Assembly: GCA_947088865.1 (NCBI GenBank) | Contig: CAMUHY010000002.1 | Coordinates: 186,001-250,000 of the forward strand | From: an uncultured Eubacterium sp. | Lineage (GTDB): Bacteria; Bacillota; Clostridia; Lachnospirales; Lachnospiraceae | Direction: 5' to 3' | Length of the DNA stretch: 64,000 nt | Part shown: in pieces, positions 7,351-15,958 of the stretch | Layout: every line of letters begins with the position of its first letter | How positions within the stretch are numbered: position 1 is the stretch's first letter | Notes under the pieces: generated by a model | The model's database searches: none | What the model was told of the DNA's origin: nothing | What the model saw: the letters and a program-made list of their open reading frames with translations, nothing else | Program-made: the position numbers and the translations under genes

Positions 7351-7380
7351 GTTTGATGTAAGTTTGATGTAAAGATGTAA
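7351..7380. repeat. Tandem 11-bp repeats, candidate integrase arm-type sites
   Basis: GTTTGATGTAA occurs twice head to tail (7351-7361 and 7362-7372), followed by a partial copy GATGTAA (7374-7380). Short direct repeats near the end of an integrative element are typical binding sites for the N-terminal domain of tyrosine integrases. They lie 50-80 bp from the lysS stop codon, next to a decayed conjugation gene, suggesting the element boundary falls around 7380-7430. Confidence 0.5.
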
Positions 7381-7428
7381 TTTTGAGCGTTTTCCCAAGT
7401 CCGCAAACCCCCCATAAATAGGGACTTT

Positions 7429-8940
7429 TTAACCTTTTTCGTTAGGTAAGGACTTCATTGTCGGGAACAACAACACATCTCTTATTGCCGCAGAATTTGT
7501 CAACAGCATAACCATTCTGTCGATACCAAAACCAATGCCACCCGTTGGAGGCATACCATACGCCAGCGCATTTAAAAAGTCATCATCTGTATGATTGGCT
7601 TCCTCGTCACCTGCTGCAAAGGCTTCCTCCTGCGCCGCAAATCTTGCCTTCTGGTCGATTGGGTCGTTTAATTCCGAATAGGCATTTGCCATTTCACGCC
7701 CTGTTATAAATAATTCAAATCGTTCTGTGTATTCAGGTGCATCGGGCTTCTTCTTTGTAAGAGGAGAAATTTCAATTGGGTGGTCCATAACAAATGTTGG
7801 CTGAACTAAATTTTCCTCAACAAATTCCTCAAAGAATAAGCTTAAAATATCACCCTTTTTATGTCTCGCCTCAAATTCAATGCCCTTTGATTTTGCTACC
7901 TCTTTTGCTTCGTCATCAGAATGAATTTGTGTAAAATCAACGCCTGAATATTTTTTAACCGCATCAAGCATGGTGATTCTCTCAAATGGCTTTGAAAGGT
8001 CTATCTCCACATCACCATATGGTATAATAGTTGTTCCATTTACTTTTTGACATACTGTTCGATACATATTTTCCGCTAAATCCATCATGCCATAATAATC
8101 GGTATATGCCTGATAAAGCTCCATCAATGTAAATTCTGGATTGTGTCTTGTATCAACGCCTTCATTTCTAAATACACGCCCTATCTCATATACCTTTTCA
8201 AGTCCGCCGACAATTAATCGTTTCAAATAAAGCTCCAAAGAAATGCGCAAATTAATATCCTCATTTAAGGCATTATAATGAGTCTGGAATGGTCTTGCTG
8301 CTGCACCACCTGCATTGGCAACAAGCATTGGCGTCTCAACCTCCATAAAGCCCTGTTCATCAAGGAAGTTGCGTATTTCTTTTATAATTTGTGACCTTTT
8401 AACAAATGTATCCTTTACTTCTGGATTCATAATAAGGTCAACATAACGCTGTCTATAACGTTGGTCTGTATTGGTCAGTCCATGATATTTTTCAGGAAGG
8501 ACTTGCAAACTCTTTGTAAGAAGAATGATAGATGATACATGTACGGATATCTCGCCCTTTTGCGTCTTAAATACTTCTCCCTTGACACCTACAATATCGC
8601 CAATATCAAACTTTTTAAATAAGGCATAGGATTCTTCACCGACATTATCTCTTGCAACATAAATCTGAATATTTCCCTTTAAATCAGCAATATTACAAAA
8701 AGAAGCTTTACCCATCACACGCTTTTGCATAAGCCTTCCTGCAATGGATACTTCTTTTCCCTCAAGTTCATCAAAATTATCCTTTATATCTTGTGTATGA
8801 CATGTAACATCATACTTTGTTATCTGGAATGGGTCTCTTCCATCCTGTTGAAGTGTTCTTAGCTTTTCTACACGATTTTTAATCTGCTCTCCCACATCAA
8901 CGGACTTTGCATTATTTTGTGCATTTTTATTATCAGCCAA
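7429..8940 (-). CDS. lysS: Lysyl-tRNA synthetase, class II
   Basis: 503 residues, normal for LysRS. It has an N-terminal OB-fold anticodon-binding domain (about 60-165; [17 protein letters not shown]) and a class II catalytic core. Motif 1 surrounds the [15 protein letters not shown] stretch, motif 2 is [20 protein letters not shown], and motif 3 is [14 protein letters not shown] near the C-terminus. It charges tRNA-Lys in the cytosol. greA lies upstream in the same direction but is separated by 321 bp with its own structured leader. The DNA immediately beyond its 3' end appears to be the junction with an integrative element. Confidence 0.98.
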   Translation of the reverse strand: MADNKNAQNNAKSVDVGEQIKNRVEKLRTLQQDGRDPFQITKYDVTCHTQDIKDNFDELEGKEVSIAGRLMQKRVMGKASFCNIADLKGNIQIYVARDNVGEESYALFKKFDIGDIVGVKGEVFKTQKGEISVHVSSIILLTKSLQVLPEKYHGLTNTDQRYRQRYVDLIMNPEVKDTFVKRSQIIKEIRNFLDEQGFMEVETPMLVANAGGAAARPFQTHYNALNEDINLRISLELYLKRLIVGGLEKVYEIGRVFRNEGVDTRHNPEFTLMELYQAYTDYYGMMDLAENMYRTVCQKVNGTTIIPYGDVEIDLSKPFERITMLDAVKKYSGVDFTQIHSDDEAKEVAKSKGIEFEARHKKGDILSLFFEEFVEENLVQPTFVMDHPIEISPLTKKKPDAPEYTERFELFITGREMANAYSELNDPIDQKARFAAQEEAFAAGDEEANHTDDDFLNALAYGMPPTGGIGFGIDRMVMLLTNSAAIRDVLLFPTMKSLPNEKG

Positions 8941-9261
8941 CTTTCTTCGCTCCTTCTCTTTATTTTCTAGTTAGGCAGATATTTACAATCCGCTTCGCTG
9001 CTTGCTTAAACTACCTAGCTGTTATCGCCGCTTTTCAGTGCGGGTTTATATCCCCACTGAAACAAGCAAGTTCCCGCTTATATCTCTACAATATTGAAGA
9101 AAGGTACTTACTTGATAAGGTTAAATAATCGTAAAATCTGTATATTTTATATAATGAAATAATCAAAAACAACCATTTAAGTTTGATTGCAATGAACAAT
9201 TATATATCTGTTCATTCATTTCAAAGCAATCAATAAAAAATTTAGTTGCTGTTATTTCCTA
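8941..9261. other. lysS-greA intergenic region
   Basis: 321 bp without a gene. On the minus strand it can act as the lysS leader; a possible promoter is TTGATT-N16-TATACA around 9130-9160. It contains the repeat described at 8979-9126. An imperfect inverted repeat, TGAACA / TGTTCA with outer GATTGC / GCAATC (about 9185-9230), lies just after greA and may serve as its terminator, though no T-run follows. Confidence 0.5.
8979..9126. repeat. MITE-like folded repeat, full-length copy
   Basis: The left end resembles ATATTTACAATCCGCTTCG and the right end TTGATAAGGTTAAAT. Inside, CTTGCTT / AAGCAAG arms enclose TTTCAGTG / CACTGAAA with a GGG/CCC pair, giving a stable nested fold. The same two ends, joined without the interior, recur at 47936-47983, and one end recurs inverted at 58402-58440. 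That pattern suggests a short non-coding mobile repeat. It lies in the lysS leader, so it may affect lysS expression. Confidence 0.5.
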
Positions 9262-9735
9262 TCAATTTTCCACAGAAATAATTTTATATTCCACTTCTCC
9301 CGTTGGCGCTTCAACTTTTACCGTATCGCCTACTCTTCTGCCAATAAGCGCAGCGCCTAATGGTGATTCGTTAGAAATTTTATTATTTAAACTGTCTGCT
9401 TCCGAAGAACCAACAATAATATATTCAACATCTTCATCAAATTCAACATCGTGAATTTTGACAACACTCTCCAACTTTACTTTATCTTTGCTTTTATCAT
9501 TATCTTGAATAATCTCAGAATTTTTCAATATATTTTCAAGTTCTGTAATCTGCGCTTCAATATCTCTCTGCTCATCTTTTGCTGCATCATACTCTGCATT
9601 TTCGGACAAATCGCCCTGTTCTCTTGCCTCTTTTAATTTTTGAGCAACTTCTTTTCTTCTGACAATTTTTAAATTCTCTAATAATGCAACACGCTCTTCA
9701 TAACCTTTTTTTGTAAGATACTGCTTCTCTGCCAT
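9262..9735 (-). CDS. greA: Transcription elongation factor GreA
   Basis: 157 residues, the standard length. The N-terminal coiled coil runs from about 5 to 75 (LTKKGYEERVALLENLK, KLKEAREQGDLSENAEYDAAK), with acidic residues at the tip. The C-terminal FKBP-like domain ends with SPLGAALIGRRVGDTVKVEAP. GreA enters the RNA polymerase secondary channel and stimulates cleavage of backtracked transcripts. GGAAGGTGA precedes the ATG. It precedes lysS and follows the dus gene on the same strand. Confidence 0.98.
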   Translation of the reverse strand: MAEKQYLTKKGYEERVALLENLKIVRRKEVAQKLKEAREQGDLSENAEYDAAKDEQRDIEAQITELENILKNSEIIQDNDKSKDKVKLESVVKIHDVEFDEDVEYIIVGSSEADSLNNKISNESPLGAALIGRRVGDTVKVEAPTGEVEYKIISVEN

Positions 9736-9889
9736 TATTTGTCACCTTCCATACTTTATTATAACTTTGCCATTTAACAGCCATTTATTCCCCATGACAT
9801 ATAGCAATATGCAAAAACATATTTTTTATTCTTTTAGCTGTCAACGGAAACTAAAACACTAATTTTAGTATTATATACTAATGATTTTT

Positions 9890-10846
9890 TTATGTCAATC
9901 CCTGACACAACTGCTCTAATTCCTTATAACTTTCTACTTTATTGACTTCATTTCTCAATCCGCTTGCATATTTCATGCCCGCCGTATACCATGCAAAATG
10001 CTTTCTCATCTCTCTTATACCTGTATGCTCTCCCTTTGCTTCTATCAGCATCTTTGCATGTCTTAATATCATTTCTTTAATTTCAAAAGCATTAGGCAAT
10101 AAGTCTGTCCTTCCATTTTCTATATATTCACCAATCTGCTTAAATATCCATGGATTGCCTCTTGCTCCTCTTCCTACCATAACGCCGTCACAGCCCGTCT
10201 GCTTCATCATCTGTATGGCATCCTCTCCTGTAAAAATATCTCCATTTCCTATAACGGGTATATTTACAGCCTCTTTAACCTGCCTTATAATATCCCAATT
10301 TGCGTGTCCTGAATAATATTGCTCTCTTGTCCTTCCATGTACTGCCACAGCAGCTCCGCCCGATTCTTGTATTATTTTTGCAAACTCAGGAGCATTCAAA
10401 TGTTCATTTTGAAATCCTGCTCGAATTTTTACGGTAACAGGCTTTTGAATGGCGCTTGCCATCGCTTCAATAATCTTTCCTGCAAGCACTGGATTTTTCA
10501 TCAAAGCAGAACCTTCTCCATTGTTTACTACTTTGGGTACAGGACATCCCATATTGACATCAATAATATCAAACGGTCTTTCTTCCAAACACTTTGCCAT
10601 ATCTGCCATTATCTGTGGGTCTGAGCCAAAAAGCTGCACAGCAATAGGTCGTTCTTCTGGCATAACGGACAATAATGCTTCTGTATTTTTATTATTATAC
10701 AAAATAGCTTTTGCACTGACCATCTCTGTATATAAAAGACCACATCCCATCTCTTTACATAACAGCCGAAATGATAAATCGGTCACTCCTGCCATGGGTG
10801 CTAAAACGATATTATTTTTAATTTCTACATTTCCAATCTTCATCAT
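9890..10846 (-). CDS. dusB: tRNA-dihydrouridine synthase (DusB-like)
   Basis: 318 residues. An FMN-binding TIM barrel begins IVLAPMAGVTDLSFRLLCKEMG; DVNMGCPVPKVV carries the catalytic cysteine and NGEGSALMKNP follows; VKIRAGF, AVHGRTREQYYSG and GDIFTGEDAIQMM are phosphate/FMN-binding strands. The helical C-terminal domain contacts tRNA. It reduces uridine to dihydrouridine in tRNA D-loops. The first of two adjacent ATGs has GGAGG at good spacing. The assignment to DusB rather than another Dus subclass rests on the Firmicutes distribution and is less certain than the family. Confidence 0.94.
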   Translation of the reverse strand: MMKIGNVEIKNNIVLAPMAGVTDLSFRLLCKEMGCGLLYTEMVSAKAILYNNKNTEALLSVMPEERPIAVQLFGSDPQIMADMAKCLEERPFDIIDVNMGCPVPKVVNNGEGSALMKNPVLAGKIIEAMASAIQKPVTVKIRAGFQNEHLNAPEFAKIIQESGGAAVAVHGRTREQYYSGHANWDIIRQVKEAVNIPVIGNGDIFTGEDAIQMMKQTGCDGVMVGRGARGNPWIFKQIGEYIENGRTDLLPNAFEIKEMILRHAKMLIEAKGEHTGIREMRKHFAWYTAGMKYASGLRNEVNKVESYKELEQLCQGLT

Positions 10847-10951
10847 TTTTAGCCTCCATGCAGCTACTTATTTTTAAAAGCAGTTAATGACCCAACAATT
10901 CATAACCAAAAAATTTCTATTTATATTCAATATTTTTTAAATAATTATTTC

Positions 10952-11281
10952 TCAGCTATTTAGAAAGAACACTTTATAAAACATTTCCAACGCCTCTAGC
11001 AACTCTCTTTTTTCATACTGCAACTTTTTGATAAACATACCGCACGCAATATCATCATAGAGCAAATCGCCCTCATCTGCTTCTGTCTTAAAAATCAATG
11101 TTCCATTTTCATCAAATTCTAAAGATAAAATTCCGCCTACTTCCTCTGTAAACAACACACACATGATTTTTAGCTCATTTTTAATATCTTGCGGAAGTTT
11201 ATCAAAATTTTCATTTAAAAAAAATTTTTTCTCGTAAGAACTGGAAGCACACAACACTATATTTTCATCAAACATATCCAT
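10952..11281 (-). CDS. DUF6145-like hypothetical protein
   Basis: 109 residues, acidic, with no signal peptide or membrane segment. The N-terminus ENIVLCASSSYEKKFFLNENFDKLP and the central LFTEEVGGILSLEFDENG resemble small uncharacterised Clostridia proteins that I recall as DUF6145; that label is from memory. It overlaps the 3' end of birA by 14 bp, so the two are translationally coupled and this is its downstream partner. Function unknown. Confidence 0.7.
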   Translation of the reverse strand: MDMFDENIVLCASSSYEKKFFLNENFDKLPQDIKNELKIMCVLFTEEVGGILSLEFDENGTLIFKTEADEGDLLYDDIACGMFIKKLQYEKRELLEALEMFYKVFFLNS

Positions 11282-12425
11282 ATAAACCTCTCACAGATAC
11301 CTCTCCTGCCATAATTTCTGCTTTTTGCCCATCTTCTTTTACAACAATCAATCGACCAAACATATCAATTCCTTGTGCAATGGCTGTGTAAGAGTTATTA
11401 TTTTCATTAATTTGAACCTGTTTGCCGCAATTGATAAGCAATGCGTTATAATCGTCAATAAATGCACTTAAATTACATGTTTCAATAAATTTTGCATACA
11501 GTTGCGAAAAATGTTTAATAAAATGAACAATGATATTACTTCTCTTCACTTTTTCTCCTGTTTGAAGATAGATTGATGTGGCAATACCATTGACTTCATC
11601 ATCAAATTGTTCGGTATTGACATTAATACCAATGCCAATGACAACATAATTTGTCCAGTCAGGCTCTGCACTCATCTCTGTCAATATCCCGCATATCTTA
11701 TGATTTCCCATCACAATATCATTTGGCCATTTAATAAAACATTCTGGGACATCATTTTTTGAAATACCTTCTACAATAGAATGTAATACATCTTTATCAT
11801 CATTACTTGAAATATCTTTCGCAATAGGATTTGATATATCCTTAACACTCTTCTTTAAAATATCCCCAACAACATAATTGGTTATATCATTAACATTGTT
11901 GCTAGACATATCTTTAACAATATCATTTAGTGCATGGGCAACTGCCATCGCCGTTATTATCGTCAACATCGGTGCTGCTGCTGGATTGATTTTAGGACGA
12001 AGCAGCAATGTCATAAAAATTTCACTTCCAGCAGGTGATACCCATGTTTTTCCGCGCCTGCCGCGCCCTGCTGTCTGATGTTCTGTCACAAATAAGGTTC
12101 CCGACTCTTCCCCATCTTCTGCCGCCTGTTTTGCAACATTGTTTGTTGAATCAACCTCATCATAAAAGACAACTTTTTTTATAACATTTTCTGTTTCCTT
12201 TAATACAAGCTGGCTTTCTATCTCTTCTTTTGTGACAATATCTGGATAATGTACAATATGATATCCCTTGTTGGACACTGCTTCTATCTCATAGCCTTCT
12301 GCTTTAAGCTGATTGATGTATTTCCACACGGCTGTTCTTGAAATATTTAATGTATCGCAAATACTTTGTCCAGATATAAATTCATCTGCATTTCTTAACA
12401 TTCTTAAAATTTTAGATTTCATCAT
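11268..12425 (-). CDS. birA: Bifunctional biotin-[acetyl-CoA-carboxylase] ligase / biotin operon repressor
   Basis: 385 residues. The N-terminal winged helix (about 1-60: SGQSICDTLNISRTAVWKYI) binds DNA. The catalytic domain has STNNVAK (93-99), GRGRRGKTW (120-128) for biotinyl-AMP, KWPNDIV (232-238) and GIGINVN. The C-terminal SH3-like domain carries DMFGRLIVV. It is about 60 residues longer than the Bacillus enzyme. The excess is an insertion at 169-228 composed of 16-residue degenerate repeats between the ITAMAVAHALND helix and the KWPNDI strand. A second ATG three bases downstream (12422) is equally possible. Confidence 0.95.
   Translation of the reverse strand: MMKSKILRMLRNADEFISGQSICDTLNISRTAVWKYINQLKAEGYEIEAVSNKGYHIVHYPDIVTKEEIESQLVLKETENVIKKVVFYDEVDSTNNVAKQAAEDGEESGTLFVTEHQTAGRGRRGKTWVSPAGSEIFMTLLLRPKINPAAAPMLTIITAMAVAHALNDIVKDMSSNNVNDITNYVVGDILKKSVKDISNPIAKDISSNDDKDVLHSIVEGISKNDVPECFIKWPNDIVMGNHKICGILTEMSAEPDWTNYVVIGIGINVNTEQFDDEVNGIATSIYLQTGEKVKRSNIIVHFIKHFSQLYAKFIETCNLSAFIDDYNALLINCGKQVQINENNNSYTAIAQGIDMFGRLIVVKEDGQKAEIMAGEVSVRGLYGYV
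11742..11921 (-). repeat. Degenerate 48-bp / 16-residue tandem repeat inside birA
   Basis: In frame with birA, residues 169-184, 185-200, 201-216 and 217-228 line up with an exact 16-residue period: IVKDMSSNNVNDITNY, VVGDILKKSVKDISNP, IAKDISSNDDKDVLHS and IVEGISKNDVPE. Asp and Ile recur at fixed positions. This is about 3.75 copies within the catalytic domain. Confidence 0.8.
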
Positions 12426-12446
12426 TCATCCCTATTTCTATATCTT

Positions 12447-12734
12447 TTATCGCTGCAATGCACCAAGACATAAAACCGACATTATAAGCAAAACACCTGT
12501 TACAACCATTAAAATAATACCAGAAACCGTTGCCCTATCCATAAATTTCTTAATCCCTGTAAGAAAATTGACCGTTGCCCCAGCGGCGAATATCAGTGGA
12601 AATGCTGCGCCGCTTTTACTGCGCATAAAAAGTATAATAATAAAAAGCGCTGCCACACATACAGTCAATACAATATTAGAATAGTCAATTATCATTTTTG
12701 CCTTTTTATGACTTCCACTTGTTGTATAAAACAT
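12447..12734 (-). CDS. Small three-helix membrane protein
   Basis: 95 residues with three predicted membrane segments: about 18-37 (IVLTVCVAALFIIILFM), 43-60 (AAFPLIFAAGATVNFLTG) and 70-90 (VSGIILMVVTGVLLIMSVLC). There is no recognisable motif. GAGG precedes the ATG. It lies 21 bp upstream of birA on the same strand and is probably co-transcribed. It resembles small conserved Lachnospiraceae membrane proteins of unknown function; I cannot name the family with confidence. Confidence 0.75.
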   Translation of the reverse strand: MFYTTSGSHKKAKMIIDYSNIVLTVCVAALFIIILFMRSKSGAAFPLIFAAGATVNFLTGIKKFMDRATVSGIILMVVTGVLLIMSVLCLGALQR

Positions 12735-12864
12735 ATTTTCCTCATTTCTGTATTGATTTCCATAAATTGGTTTTTTTGCTTTTTTATAATTTTTGTGTCA
12801 AACAACACACCAATATAAAACTCGCTTAAACCATCAAGCGATTATCGCACCGCAAGTCCCCACC

Positions 12865-13860
12865 TTATTTATATGCGCCCAATGTCGCTGCCATAACTGC
12901 TTTAATGGTGTGCATACGATTTTCGGCCTCATCAAATACAACAGACTGTGCTGATTCAAATACTTCATCAGTCACTTCCATCTCATCAAGCCCAAATTTT
13001 TCATGTATCATAGCGCCAATCGTTGTTTTTAAATCATGGAATGCAGGGAGACAGTGCATAAATATAGCCGTATCCGATGCGTTATCCATCACGGACTTAT
13101 TTACCTGATATGGAGAAAGTTCTTTGATTCGTTCCTCCCAAACTTCGTCAGGTTCGCCCATTGATACCCATACATCGGTATATATCACATCTGCATTTTT
13201 TGTTGCGCTGATAACATCCTCTGACAATGTAACGGAACCGCCGCTTGCCTTTGCCCATTCTCTGCACTGTTCCACTAAAGTCTGGTCTGGAAAATACTTT
13301 TTTGAAGTACATGCCGTATAGTGCAAACCAAGTTTTGCACATACTATCATCAAAGAATTTCCCATATTGTATCGGGCATCACCCATATATACAAACTTAA
13401 CGCCTTTTAATCTGCCCAATTTTTCACGCACTGTAAGCATATCTGCAAGCATCTGGGTTGGGTGATATTCGTTTGTCAACCCATTCCATACAGGAACACT
13501 GGAATACTTAGCTAAATCTTCAACGATTTCTTGCCCGAAACCTCTATATTCAATTCCGTCATACATACTTGCAAGCACTCTTGCAGTATCGGCAATACTT
13601 TCTTTTTTTCCTATCTGTGAACCTGTCGGGTCAAGATAGGTTGTTCCCATTCCTAAATCATGAGCGGCTACCTCAAATGAACATCTTGTTCTTGTACTTG
13701 TTTTTTCAAATATCAACGCCACATTTTTGCCAACTAATGGCTGTTCAACAATCCCCTTATGTTTCTTTCCTTTCAACTCGGCTGCCAAGTCAATCAAATA
13801 CTCAATCTCTTCACCATTAAAATCTTTTAATGTAAGAAAGTCGCGTCCCTTTAAATCCAT
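12865..13860 (-). CDS. argF: Ornithine carbamoyltransferase
   Basis: 331 residues, normal length. The carbamoyl-phosphate motif is [16 protein letters not shown]; the catalytic [12 protein letters not shown] and ornithine-binding [10 protein letters not shown] motifs are intact; [15 protein letters not shown] is the second-domain start. It forms citrulline from ornithine and carbamoyl phosphate in arginine biosynthesis, although fermentative anaerobes can also run it catabolically (arcB), and sequence alone does not decide. No other arginine genes are adjacent. GAGGG precedes the ATG. Confidence 0.97.
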   Translation of the reverse strand: MDLKGRDFLTLKDFNGEEIEYLIDLAAELKGKKHKGIVEQPLVGKNVALIFEKTSTRTRCSFEVAAHDLGMGTTYLDPTGSQIGKKESIADTARVLASMYDGIEYRGFGQEIVEDLAKYSSVPVWNGLTNEYHPTQMLADMLTVREKLGRLKGVKFVYMGDARYNMGNSLMIVCAKLGLHYTACTSKKYFPDQTLVEQCREWAKASGGSVTLSEDVISATKNADVIYTDVWVSMGEPDEVWEERIKELSPYQVNKSVMDNASDTAIFMHCLPAFHDLKTTIGAMIHEKFGLDEMEVTDEVFESAQSVVFDEAENRMHTIKAVMAATLGAYK

Positions 13861-14257
13861 AAATCCCTCATTTCTGTGCCACTTTATGTATAAATCTTTT
13901 ATTTAAAAATAATTGTTTTTATCATTAATGTTTAAAATAATCATGTTTGACATCCTTATTTTCGCAATTATTTTTAATTACTTTGTATCAAGCAGCACAC
14001 AAATACAAAGTATCCTCTAAATTTTACTTGTCCTTCAAAATAATTTAGTGAAAATTTTTAAATTTTTCAATCTGCCTTATTCCGTTTATTCTATTACAAA
14101 CTTAGCTTTAATGCAAGTAAAAATGCAGTCACATATATGGTCTTGTCTTTTTTCTAGTCAAAAAATAGAGGTGTAAAAACACCTCTATTTTTGCCAGACA
14201 AATTTATATCTGCCTGCTATTTTTCTATTATCTTATTTTTCAATAAGATTTGCTTAT
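13861..14257. other. argF upstream region
   Basis: 397 bp without a gene, AT-rich. It should carry the argF promoter, but I see no convincing -35/-10 pair. A segment near 13982 (TTTGTATCAAGCAGCACAC) resembles one near 12796 on the other side of argF (TTTGTGTCAAACAACACAC); the meaning is unknown. The left part holds the terminator at 14161-14192. Confidence 0.5.
14161..14192 (-). terminator. Rho-independent terminator of the SleB-type hydrolase gene
   Basis: Perfect stem AAAAATAGAGGTGT / ACACCTCTATTTTT with a 4-nt loop. The T-run at the minus-strand end makes it a terminator for the leftward gene; the symmetry means it can also work rightward. Confidence 0.88.
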
Positions 14258-15418
14258 TTAATAAAAACAATGATTTCCAATGATTGTATAACTTGAATAT
14301 GCTCCAAGATTTGCAACTTGCAATGCTCTAAAAAATGTATAATTTCCAATATTATTCTCACCAGATAAAGCAGCCATAGCCGCCTTTAAACAATCTGAAG
14401 TTCTTGGTCCTGCTGACAATCTTGTCTGAAATGTTGCACTTGGTCCGCCGTTTCCATCAGAAACACCCGAAAATTGATTTCTTGCATAAATAACATCCGT
14501 TATTGAATTTCCATATTGACTATTTCTTACTCTGTTAAGAACAACATTAGCAACTGCTAATTTTCCTTCATAGCTTTCCCAGCCTGCTTCCCAGTCAATA
14601 ACACAGGCAAGCAGCCATATTTCATCATCCGATGCCGTCATCGTTGGATTATAGGTTATCTCTACATTTGTCATAGCTGCCTGTATTCTTGATTGTCTTG
14701 CTTCTTCCTCTGCTATTCTTTGTGCTTCCTCTGCTGCAATTCGTTCTTCTTCCTCTTTGGCCTCTATCTCTTCGTTGGTCATGCCTAATTCCATGCCATA
14801 ATCAATCACCACATGTTCTGTGTTAATATAAGCCACATCACTATCTACTGCTACGGATATATACTCACCGCATTTTGAAAGAGCTGTAAACTCTTCTCCA
14901 TTCTCTGCTGTGGCATACGTTACCAATCCATTTGGAGCAATATACATATCCGCTGTATCTGCAATAACAACAGCCTTTACTTCATCAGAAGTGCTAACTG
15001 CCCTCGCTTCCTCGTCAAAACACAAATTTGCTGAGTTTACATATCCTGCAAGTTCTCCTGATGATATTTTTGTCCATTCACCGTTGACCTCAACAACTGT
15101 GCCTATACTATTTTGATACATACGCCCAAGTGCTTGAGACTCCTCGTCTGGACTTTCATAAACTTCACAATAATCCTCTGCAATGGCAACTGCCATACCT
15201 GCATATATATCCTTTACTTCTGCTTTATAACCTGAGGCAACTATGTCTGCGACATTAACTGTATAAGATGCTTCTTTCACATCGCTTTGAGCTTGTGTAC
15301 ATTCTTTTTGTTGCTCATAGGTAGGTTTAGCGGAAACTACACTCGGAACGACTGGCATAAGTACTGCCACCATAGCTGTTCCCAGACACATTGCCACTTT
15401 GCTACTTCTAAGTTTCAT
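14258..15418 (-). CDS. Secreted cell-wall hydrolase, SH3 + SleB-type hydrolase domain
   Basis: 386 residues from the ATG at 15418, preceded by AAGGGA; a longer in-frame start at 15469 has no ribosome binding site. A signal peptide (MKLRSSKVAMCLGTAMVAVL, cleavage after VSAKP or nearby) is followed by bacterial SH3-like segments (about 40-215). A charged Ala/Glu-rich coiled linker (EEIEAKEEEERIAAEEAQR) leads to a C-terminal hydrolase_2 domain (ACVIDWEAGWESYEGKLAVA, NVVLNRVRNSQYG, ARNQFSGVSDG). The family cleaves peptidoglycan, as in the spore cortex enzyme SleB. Its promoter and operator are described separately. Confidence 0.92.
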   Translation of the reverse strand: MKLRSSKVAMCLGTAMVAVLMPVVPSVVSAKPTYEQQKECTQAQSDVKEASYTVNVADIVASGYKAEVKDIYAGMAVAIAEDYCEVYESPDEESQALGRMYQNSIGTVVEVNGEWTKISSGELAGYVNSANLCFDEEARAVSTSDEVKAVVIADTADMYIAPNGLVTYATAENGEEFTALSKCGEYISVAVDSDVAYINTEHVVIDYGMELGMTNEEIEAKEEEERIAAEEAQRIAEEEARQSRIQAAMTNVEITYNPTMTASDDEIWLLACVIDWEAGWESYEGKLAVANVVLNRVRNSQYGNSITDVIYARNQFSGVSDGNGGPSATFQTRLSAGPRTSDCLKAAMAALSGENNIGNYTFFRALQVANLGAYSSYTIIGNHCFY

Positions 15419-15482
15419 ACTTGAATCCCTTCCGCCGCATCTGCGACTTTCATTTGTAACATGTGTCATAATAATTTCTTAA

Positions 15483-15511
15483 TTGTTACGAAATTGTTAC
15501 GCTTTGTTACG
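15483..15511 (-). promoter_or_regulatory. Three phased direct repeats (OmpR-type response-regulator site)
   Basis: Read leftward, CGTAACAA occurs three times, ending at 15483, 15494 and 15504, with 10-11 bp spacing. They lie directly downstream of the -10 box. Six-base half-sites repeated every 11 bp are the geometry of OmpR-family regulators such as WalR (TGTWAH-N5-TGTWAH), which controls cell-wall hydrolases. A further related TTTGTAACAG lies upstream of the -35. Identification as WalR-like is inferred. Confidence 0.6.
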
Positions 15512-15516
15512 AAAGT

Positions 15517-15545
15517 ATTGTAGCAAAGTTAAGCAATTTTGTCAA
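15517..15545 (-). promoter_or_regulatory. Promoter of the SleB-type hydrolase gene
   Basis: Perfect -35 TTGACA (15545-15540) and -10 TACAAT (15522-15517) separated by 17 bp on the minus strand. The predicted start of transcription falls at the first phased repeat. Confidence 0.85.
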
Positions 15546-15622
15546 ATCTGTTACAAACCGCACTATTACTGGGCTAAGAGGATTGTATAAAAAATAGTAC
15601 ATTAGCATTTTTTAACCTTATC

Positions 15623-15673
15623 AAGGAAATTCCCCTCTTCAATGCCTCAAAAGCATAAGAGGGGGACTTCCTT
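15623..15673. terminator. Hairpin downstream of the fructose PTS operon
   Basis: Long imperfect stem built from AAGGAA / TTCCTT, CCCCTCTT / AAGAGGGG and ATGC / GCAT around a short loop, 5 bp beyond the HPr stop. No clear T-run follows on the minus strand, so it may be a 3'-end-stabilising hairpin rather than a classical terminator. Confidence 0.6.
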
Positions 15674-15677
15674 ATTA

Positions 15678-15935
15678 TTATAAATTATTTTTTAAAAATA
15701 TTTCTAGTTTTTCAGCAGCCACATCTTCATCAGCTCCGTCAACGGTCACTGTAATTTCCTGCCCCTGTTTAATGGCAAGCCCCATAACGCCGAAAATCTT
15801 TTTTGCACTGACTGTCTTGTCGTCTTTTGTAATATTGACATCAGACTGACATTCTTTTGCCACTTTGACAAACTCTCCTGCTGGTCTTGCGTGAATCCCC
15901 TCTGGGTCTGTGATTACATACTTAAATTCTCTCAT
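15678..15935 (-). CDS. HPr-like phosphocarrier protein lacking the regulatory serine
   Basis: 85 residues, the usual HPr length. GIHARPAG carries His15, the site phosphorylated by Enzyme I. The segment corresponding to the HPr kinase site aligns without gaps to Bacillus HPr (KTVNLKSIMGVM against KTVSAKKIFGVM), but Ser46 is Lys46, so ATP-dependent regulatory phosphorylation should be impossible. The gene is the last of the fructose operon, 23 bp after fruA, suggesting a dedicated phosphate donor for the fructose transporter, analogous to FPr/DTP in other bacteria. GGAGG precedes the ATG. Confidence 0.93.
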   Translation of the reverse strand: MREFKYVITDPEGIHARPAGEFVKVAKECQSDVNITKDDKTVSAKKIFGVMGLAIKQGQEITVTVDGADEDVAAEKLEIFLKNNL

Positions 15936-15958
15936 TTTAATCCTCCATTCTTATTGTT

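Noticed and set aside
8941-9261. T-box or lysine riboswitch before lysS
   Set aside because: No T-box sequence (TGGNACCGCG-like) or lysine-riboswitch core was recognisable; the fold present belongs to a repeat found elsewhere.
13861-13980. ArgR boxes upstream of argF
   Set aside because: Several A/T-rich stretches loosely resemble the 18-bp box, but none is better than expected in this composition.
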